A DNA stretch of 64,000 bases, taken from Halosimplex litoreum. GTDB lineage: Archaea > Halobacteriota > Halobacteria > Halobacteriales > Haloarculaceae. The stretch lies in NCBI RefSeq assembly GCF_016065055.1, contig NZ_CP065856.1:2169836-2233835 (forward strand), given 5' to 3'. Below are positions 59,831 through 64,000 of this stretch, piece by piece. Below the pieces are notes generated by a model, which saw only the letters and a program-made list of their open reading frames with translations, did no database searches and had not been told where the DNA came from. Every line of letters begins with the position of its first letter. Position 1 is the first letter of the stretch. The translations under genes and the position numbers were made by a program.

Positions 59831-60967
59831 TCAGTCGTCCCGACCGTTCTCGGCGGCCTGTCCGGGTCCGCCGTCCCCGGATTCGTCATCGTCGTCGCCC
59901 GTTCCGAATTCGAACTCCAGTTCGGCTTCGGCGTCGCCGTCCTCGACTTCCACTTCGAGTTCCTCGGCGTCGCTCGGGACCGCGACGACGAGTTCGCCGT
60001 CGCCGTCGGTCGTCCCGACGGGCTCGCCGTCGACTTCGACCGTCGCGTTCGCGACCGCCGAGCCGTTCTCGGTGACGGCTAGCGTCGCGTTCTCGCCGGC
60101 GCTGACGTTGCCGGCGAACGACGCGTCGAGCGAGCGGTCGCCTTCGCCGTCCTCGTCGTCGTCGACCCGTTCGATGGGCACCTCGGTGCCGGACTCGCTC
60201 ACGACCGGTTTGAGGATGTACTTCCCGCTGTTGCCCGCCTTGTGGACGGACACGTCGTAGACGAAGTCGACTTCCGAGCCGTTTTCGACCGTGAACTCGC
60301 TGTTCAACTGGAGCTTGCCGCTCGGGAGCTTGACCCGCTGGTCGTCGCCGTCGGTCAGCGTCCCCTCGACGTCGCTGACCTCCATGTGAACCGTGTCGTA
60401 CTCGCCCGCGGGCAGGTCGAACTGTTCGAGCAGCGTCGCGTTCGCACCGCGCAGCTGCGAGAGGTCGACAGACGTGGCGTTCACCTCGCGAGTGACCCAG
60501 CGACCGTCCTCGCTCGCTTCGTCTTCGCTCGCTTCGTCCATCTCCTCGTCTTCGCGCTCCGCTTCGTCCCGGTCACCGGCCTCGGTCTCGGTGGTGTCCG
60601 CGGTATCGGTGCCGTTCGCGGGCGCGGCCGTCGCCGTCGCGGTCGGTGTCGTCGTCGCGTTGGTCGCCGTCGTGATCGACGCGTTTCCGGCCGCATCGGT
60701 CGAGCCGTTCGCGGCGTCGACGAGACGGAATCTGACCGTCGTGATCGTGACGTTCAGGTGTGCGAAGTCGTCCATGTCGTTGGGCTGGTCGCTCACGTAG
60801 AAGTTGACCGTCCCGGCGTCGGCAGTGCTCGCGTCCTCACCACCGCCCGCAGCGCCGCCGTCGCCCGCTCCACCGTCGGCTCCGGGCGACGCCGTGCCGG
60901 CCATTCCGGCACAGCCGGCGGTTACGACCAGCAGCGCCGTCGCGACCGCGAGGACGGCGCGCTTCAT
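59831..60967 (-). CDS. DUF4382 lipoprotein
   Basis: 378 residues. A Sec signal with lipobox (VATALLVVTAGC, Cys at about 19) anchors the mature protein outside the cell. GTVNFYVSDQPNDMDDFAHL and VDLSQLRGANATLLEQFDLP with AGEYDTVHMEVSDVEGTL are the DUF4382 pattern. A low-complexity acidic insertion (about 115-155, EREDEEMDEASEDEASEDG) interrupts the domain, and the C-terminal part (about 280-350) resembles a carboxypeptidase-like beta-sandwich (NATVEVDGEPVGTTDGDGEL). Function is unknown; the family is common in halophile envelopes. Confidence 0.85.
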   Translation of the reverse strand: MKRAVLAVATALLVVTAGCAGMAGTASPGADGGAGDGGAAGGGEDASTADAGTVNFYVSDQPNDMDDFAHLNVTITTVRFRLVDAANGSTDAAGNASITTATNATTTPTATATAAPANGTDTADTTETEAGDRDEAEREDEEMDEASEDEASEDGRWVTREVNATSVDLSQLRGANATLLEQFDLPAGEYDTVHMEVSDVEGTLTDGDDQRVKLPSGKLQLNSEFTVENGSEVDFVYDVSVHKAGNSGKYILKPVVSESGTEVPIERVDDDEDGEGDRSLDASFAGNVSAGENATLAVTENGSAVANATVEVDGEPVGTTDGDGELVVAVPSDAEELEVEVEDGDAEAELEFEFGTGDDDDESGDGGPGQAAENGRDD

Positions 60968-61267
60968 CTCGACCCCTCCACTTGGTGGCTCTCGTCCGCT
61001 CGTCGCTCCGTCTCGGGTCGGCCGTCGCTTCGTGACATCGTATCCCCGACTACCACCGCCGCACCCGTATAAATACTAGACGACGACGCCGGATTTCGAC
61101 GGATCAATCCGATTTGAAACGGGGTTACAGTCCGTTTATCCTCGCATCTCTTCCCGACTGTATAAACTAGCGATAGATATAAATACAAGTTCCGGGTGGT
61201 CGCCGACCCCAACGAACGTCGGTGGGACTCCTATGTGTGTGGGACACACAGATCGAGACGACCCGCG
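60968..61267. promoter_or_regulatory. Divergent promoter region of DUF4382 and PsiE genes
   Basis: 300 bases. GTATAAATAC (61067-61076) is nearly palindromic and can serve the minus-strand lipoprotein with a leader of about 75 bases. TATAAACT (61161-61168) and ATATAAATA (61178-61186) precede the PsiE gene. A perfect palindrome TGTGTGT-GGG-ACACACA (61234-61250) lies between them and the PsiE ATG. A 12-codon frame (MCVGHTDRDDPR) starts at 61233 and ends in TGA overlapping that ATG. Confidence 0.6.
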
Positions 61268-61777
61268 ATGAGTTCGGACCAGGACGACGCAGAGGACGAC
61301 GGGGGGATCGAACCGCCGACCGCCGAGGTGGCGTTCGCCGAGCGGTACGCGGCGCTGACGGGGCGGTTCGTCCACGCGGTCGAGCTGGCTGCGGCGTCGC
61401 TGTTCGCACTCCTGTTCGCCGTGGGGGTCGTCGACCTGGCCGTCCAGGTCGTCGGAGCGGTCCGCTCGGGGGCGATCGTCGACCCGCTGGTGGTGATCGG
61501 GTTCATCGACACGGGGTTGCTCCTGCTCATCATCGTCGAGGTGTACCAGACCGTCATCGCGTACACGCGCGAAGAAGACACGAGGAAGATCGTTCGACTG
61601 GTCATCTACACGGGGGTCATCGCGATGGTCCGCAAGGTGATCATCTTCCGGACGAGCGAGTACGCGACGACGACGGACGCGCTGGTGGCCGCGGTCGCCT
61701 ACACCGTCATCGTCGTCGGACTCGTCGCGCTGCTGTTCGTCGAGCGGAGCGCGGACGGGGTGCTCGGACGCGAGTGA
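61268..61777 (+). CDS. PsiE family membrane protein
   Basis: 169 residues. An acidic N-terminus (SSDQDDAEDDGG) leads to four membrane segments. VVIGFIDTGLLLLIIVEVYQ followed by TVIAYTREEDTRKIVRLVIY and VRKVIIFRTSEYATTTDAL is the PsiE signature (phosphate-starvation-inducible in bacteria). Whether phosphate controls it here is unknown. The start ATG 61268 follows a palindrome and a short leader frame. Confidence 0.85.
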   Translation: MSSDQDDAEDDGGIEPPTAEVAFAERYAALTGRFVHAVELAAASLFALLFAVGVVDLAVQVVGAVRSGAIVDPLVVIGFIDTGLLLLIIVEVYQTVIAYTREEDTRKIVRLVIYTGVIAMVRKVIIFRTSEYATTTDALVAAVAYTVIVVGLVALLFVERSADGVLGRE

Positions 61778-61832
61778 CGCCTCGCGACCGCGATTCGACA
61801 CGCGTTTACCGGGCGCCCGCCGAGGGCCGGAC

Positions 61833-62777
61833 ATGCGCGTGACGTTTCTCGGCACGAGCGGCGCGGTCCCGACCACCCGGCGTAACACGAGCGCACTGGT
61901 GGTAAACCGCGACGGCGACCGCCTGCTGTTCGACTGCGGCGAGGGTACCCAGCGCCAGATGATGCGCTTCTCCACCGGCTTCGCCGTCGACCACCTCTTC
62001 GTCACGCACTGCCACGGCGACCACGTCCTCGGTATCCCCGGCCTCGTCCAGACCTTCGACTTCAACGACCGCGAACGACCGCTCGCCATCCACGCCCCCC
62101 ACGGTACTCGCGGCCAGGTCGAAGACCTGGTCCACGCCGCCGGCAACGACCCCTCGTTCCCCGTCCGGATCAACCAGGTCGGCCCCGACGAGGTCGTCCT
62201 CGACCGCTCGGAGTACGAGGTGCGAGCGGTTCGCACCGACCATCGCACCAACGCCGTCGGCTACGCGATCGTCGAGGACGACCGCAAGGGCCGCTTCGAC
62301 CGCGAGAAAGCCGAGGAGGAACTGGGACTGCCGCCCGGGCCGGAGTACTCGAAACTCCACCGCGGCGAGCCCGTCGAGCATCAGGGCCGGACCATCGAAC
62401 CCGAGGAGGTCGTCGGCCCGCCGCGACCCGGCCGACGCTTCGTCTACACGGGCGACACCCGCCCCACCGACGCCGTCGCCGCCGCCGCCGAGGACGCCGA
62501 TCTGCTCGTCCACGACGCCACCTTCGCGAGCGACTGGGCCGACCGCGCGAAGGAGACCGCCCACTCCACGGCGCGGGAGGCCGCCGCTATCGCCGACCGC
62601 GCCGGCGCCAAGCGGCTCGCGCTCACCCACATCTCCACGCGCTACGCCGGCGACTCCTCCCCTATCGAACGCGAGGCTCGCGAGCACTTCGACGGCGACG
62701 CCTGGATCCCCGACGACGGCGAACGGTTCGACGTCCCGTTCCCCGACGGCGGGTCCGAGGGCGATTCCGACGAGTGA
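61833..62777 (+). CDS. rnz: Ribonuclease Z (tRNase Z)
   Basis: 314 residues. It cuts the 3' trailer from tRNA precursors. MRVTFLGTSGAVPTTRRNTS, the zinc motif FVTHCHGDHVLGIPG (HxHxDH), YTGDTRPTDA, LVHDATFASDWADRAKETAH and LTHISTRYAG carry the full set of metal ligands of the beta-lactamase fold. The C-terminal 25 residues are acidic. ATG 61833 follows CGTTTACCGG at leaderless distance. It is cytosolic. Confidence 0.95.
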   Translation: MRVTFLGTSGAVPTTRRNTSALVVNRDGDRLLFDCGEGTQRQMMRFSTGFAVDHLFVTHCHGDHVLGIPGLVQTFDFNDRERPLAIHAPHGTRGQVEDLVHAAGNDPSFPVRINQVGPDEVVLDRSEYEVRAVRTDHRTNAVGYAIVEDDRKGRFDREKAEEELGLPPGPEYSKLHRGEPVEHQGRTIEPEEVVGPPRPGRRFVYTGDTRPTDAVAAAAEDADLLVHDATFASDWADRAKETAHSTAREAAAIADRAGAKRLALTHISTRYAGDSSPIEREAREHFDGDAWIPDDGERFDVPFPDGGSEGDSDE

Positions 62778-62905
62778 CGCGCCGAGCCGACGCCGCGGAT
62801 TGACGCACCGAGGCGCGCTCGCGGTCGAGGGCGTTCATCGCTCACCGTCGAGTGTGGTCGCTGTCTCGTCACTTCCGTTCGAGCAAATCCGGTCAGAAAC
62901 CGCTC

Positions 62906-64000
62906 CTAGTCGCCGCCTTCGCGGCCGTGGGCGAACTCCTGTTCGACGGTCGCCCCGCTGAAGTAGGCGGCGAAGCGGACGCCGGCGAGGCTCACGAGGA
63001 CGCCGGCGAGGATGAACAGTGCGAGGCGAGTGCCGGGCGGTTCGAGGGTGGCTCCTTCGAAAGCGATGGGGCCGGCGTCGATGGGTCGGATCCGGTAGGG
63101 TCTGAACACGTCGGCGAGTTCGAGGAAGTACGCGGAGAACCCGCGGACCACGAGGCCGACGGCGACGGCGCCGAACGGGAGGTTGAGGTAGGCGCTGCGG
63201 ACGCCCTCGTGGCGGATGAGTTCGTCGAGCAAGCGACCGGTGCTCGCGGCCAGCGCGGCGCCGGTGAGCCAGGGGATGGCGTCGAAGGCGAAGCGGCTGG
63301 CGAGGATGAGCGGGCCCTCCGAGCCGAGTTCGGAGACGCCGATGGCGCCGGCGAAGACGCCGACGAGCGACAGGCCGGCGGCCACGACGTAGGTGACCAG
63401 CGCGACCTGGCCCGAGTAGAGGGCCTGTTGGACCTGGCCGGGGAGGGAAGCGAGGTAGGCGTCGACGCCGAGGCCCTTGTAGAGGAAAAAGAGCCCGACG
63501 ACGGCGACGATGGCGCCGGTCGCGACGCCGGGGCCGGCGAGCCACCAGAGGACGGGGTAGGCGATCAGCGCGACGCCGATGGGGACGAGGACGGTCTTGC
63601 GCAGTTCCTCGTCGGCGAGGAACTGCTTGAGCAGGTAGTAGGTCGACTCGATGTCGCGGGCCTGACGGACGACGACGCGGTCGACGGCGTCGACGGTGAG
63701 TCGCGACTCGACGATGGGGACGAGGCGCTCGTCCTCGGCGCTGTCGACGACGACCACGGCCGAGTCGGGGTCGTGGTCGTCGATGAGTCCCTCGACCTGG
63801 CGGGCGATGGCGCGGTCGGCGCTGATGGTGTCGTCGGTCCCCGCGAGGACGGCGACGACGGTCTCGTCACCGCCCTCGGCGAGATCCCGCGAGACGCGGA
63901 GGGCTTCGAGCAGACAGTTGACCTGGCTGTCCTCCGGGTCCTCGACGCCGACGTCGACGACGAGCGACTCGACGGCCTCCCGTCCCACGACCGGCGGGTC
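62906..64000 (-). CDS. DUF373 family membrane protein (5' truncated by window edge)
   Basis: About 364 residues are visible; the N-terminus lies beyond the window (the first visible residues, DPPVVGREAVESL, match TPVVGRDAVEAA of the paralogue at 19360-20445). VVVVDSAEDERLVPIVESRL and VVVRQARDIESTYYLLKQ are the family motifs, followed by membrane helices and a charged end (EQEFAHGREGGD). An ATG at 63988 is internal, not the start. Differences in the loop between helices 4 and 5 suggest the two copies have separate roles. Confidence 0.88.
   Translation of the reverse strand, partial: DPPVVGREAVESLVVDVGVEDPEDSQVNCLLEALRVSRDLAEGGDETVVAVLAGTDDTISADRAIARQVEGLIDDHDPDSAVVVVDSAEDERLVPIVESRLTVDAVDRVVVRQARDIESTYYLLKQFLADEELRKTVLVPIGVALIAYPVLWWLAGPGVATGAIVAVVGLFFLYKGLGVDAYLASLPGQVQQALYSGQVALVTYVVAAGLSLVGVFAGAIGVSELGSEGPLILASRFAFDAIPWLTGAALAASTGRLLDELIRHEGVRSAYLNLPFGAVAVGLVVRGFSAYFLELADVFRPYRIRPIDAGPIAFEGATLEPPGTRLALFILAGVLVSLAGVRFAAYFSGATVEQEFAHGREGGD

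Overview
The window is 64 kb of a very GC-rich (about 70%) haloarchaeal chromosome (class Halobacteria). This is shown by strongly acidic proteins, GC at third codon positions, many genes with a TATA-like box about 27 bases before the start codon (leaderless transcripts), archaeal-type enzymes (PurO IMP cyclohydrolase, type II methionine aminopeptidase, archaeal AlaRS with its N-terminal Cys cluster, SAMP1) and haloarchaeal families (DUF373, DUF63, DUF2270, DUF4382, type IV pilin). No rRNA, tRNA, transposase or CRISPR array was found. The genus cannot be fixed from the sequence alone.

Layout. 1-5 kb: a truncated pilin gene, a DUF3592 protein, ilvE, a zinc-ribbon protein, a coupled pair of PH-domain membrane proteins and a Tat lipoprotein. 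5-8.2 kb: a GH97 glycosidase, then two adjacent toxin-antitoxin-like pairs (DUF433/DUF5615 and VapB/VapC). 8.3-20.8 kb: nucleotide and amino acid metabolism (dTMP kinase-like protein, aspartate kinase, PurO), a phosphoesterase, two Gfo/Idh/MocA oxidoreductases, a COG2108 radical SAM protein, an MFS carrier and a DUF373 protein. 20.9-31.1 kb: signalling, with a 1361-residue PAS/histidine-kinase-like protein, an NHL propeller, isocitrate dehydrogenase and a histidine kinase with an unusual C-terminal beta-sandwich. 31.5-41 kb: peptidases, small membrane proteins, HIT, erythromycin-esterase-like, CDF and carotenoid-oxygenase genes. 41-55 kb: membrane transport with USP and RCK_C regulatory domains (SLC13-type permease plus USP, HPP-USP, K+ channel, two RCK_C membrane proteins), with MtaB, DeoC, DUF63 and a nucleoside phosphorylase between. 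55-64 kb: SAMP1, AlaRS, secreted proteins, PsiE, RNase Z and a second, truncated DUF373 gene.

The most unusual non-coding signal is a dispersed modular element present three times in the same orientation (about 4505-4950, 12529-13090, 50451-50750). It has a 63-bp tandem unit in two copies, a shared TTCAGTCCACCA block, and two hairpins whose stems change in a compensating way between copies while one loop (ACGAGA) stays fixed. This suggests a selected RNA or DNA structure. A 19-bp inverted repeat at 31209/31308 carries one motif of this element. Several genes (ilvE, aspartate kinase, MFS, the large kinase, psiE) are also preceded by short leader ORFs that overlap their start codons.

Genes that probably work together: the two PH proteins (4-base overlap), DUF433 with DUF5615, VapB with VapC (4-base overlap), the SLC13 permease with its USP protein (4-base overlap), and the two RCK_C membrane proteins (4-base overlap) beside the K+ channel. 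Most other genes look like single transcription units. All function calls come from reading motifs and families by eye; no database search was run.
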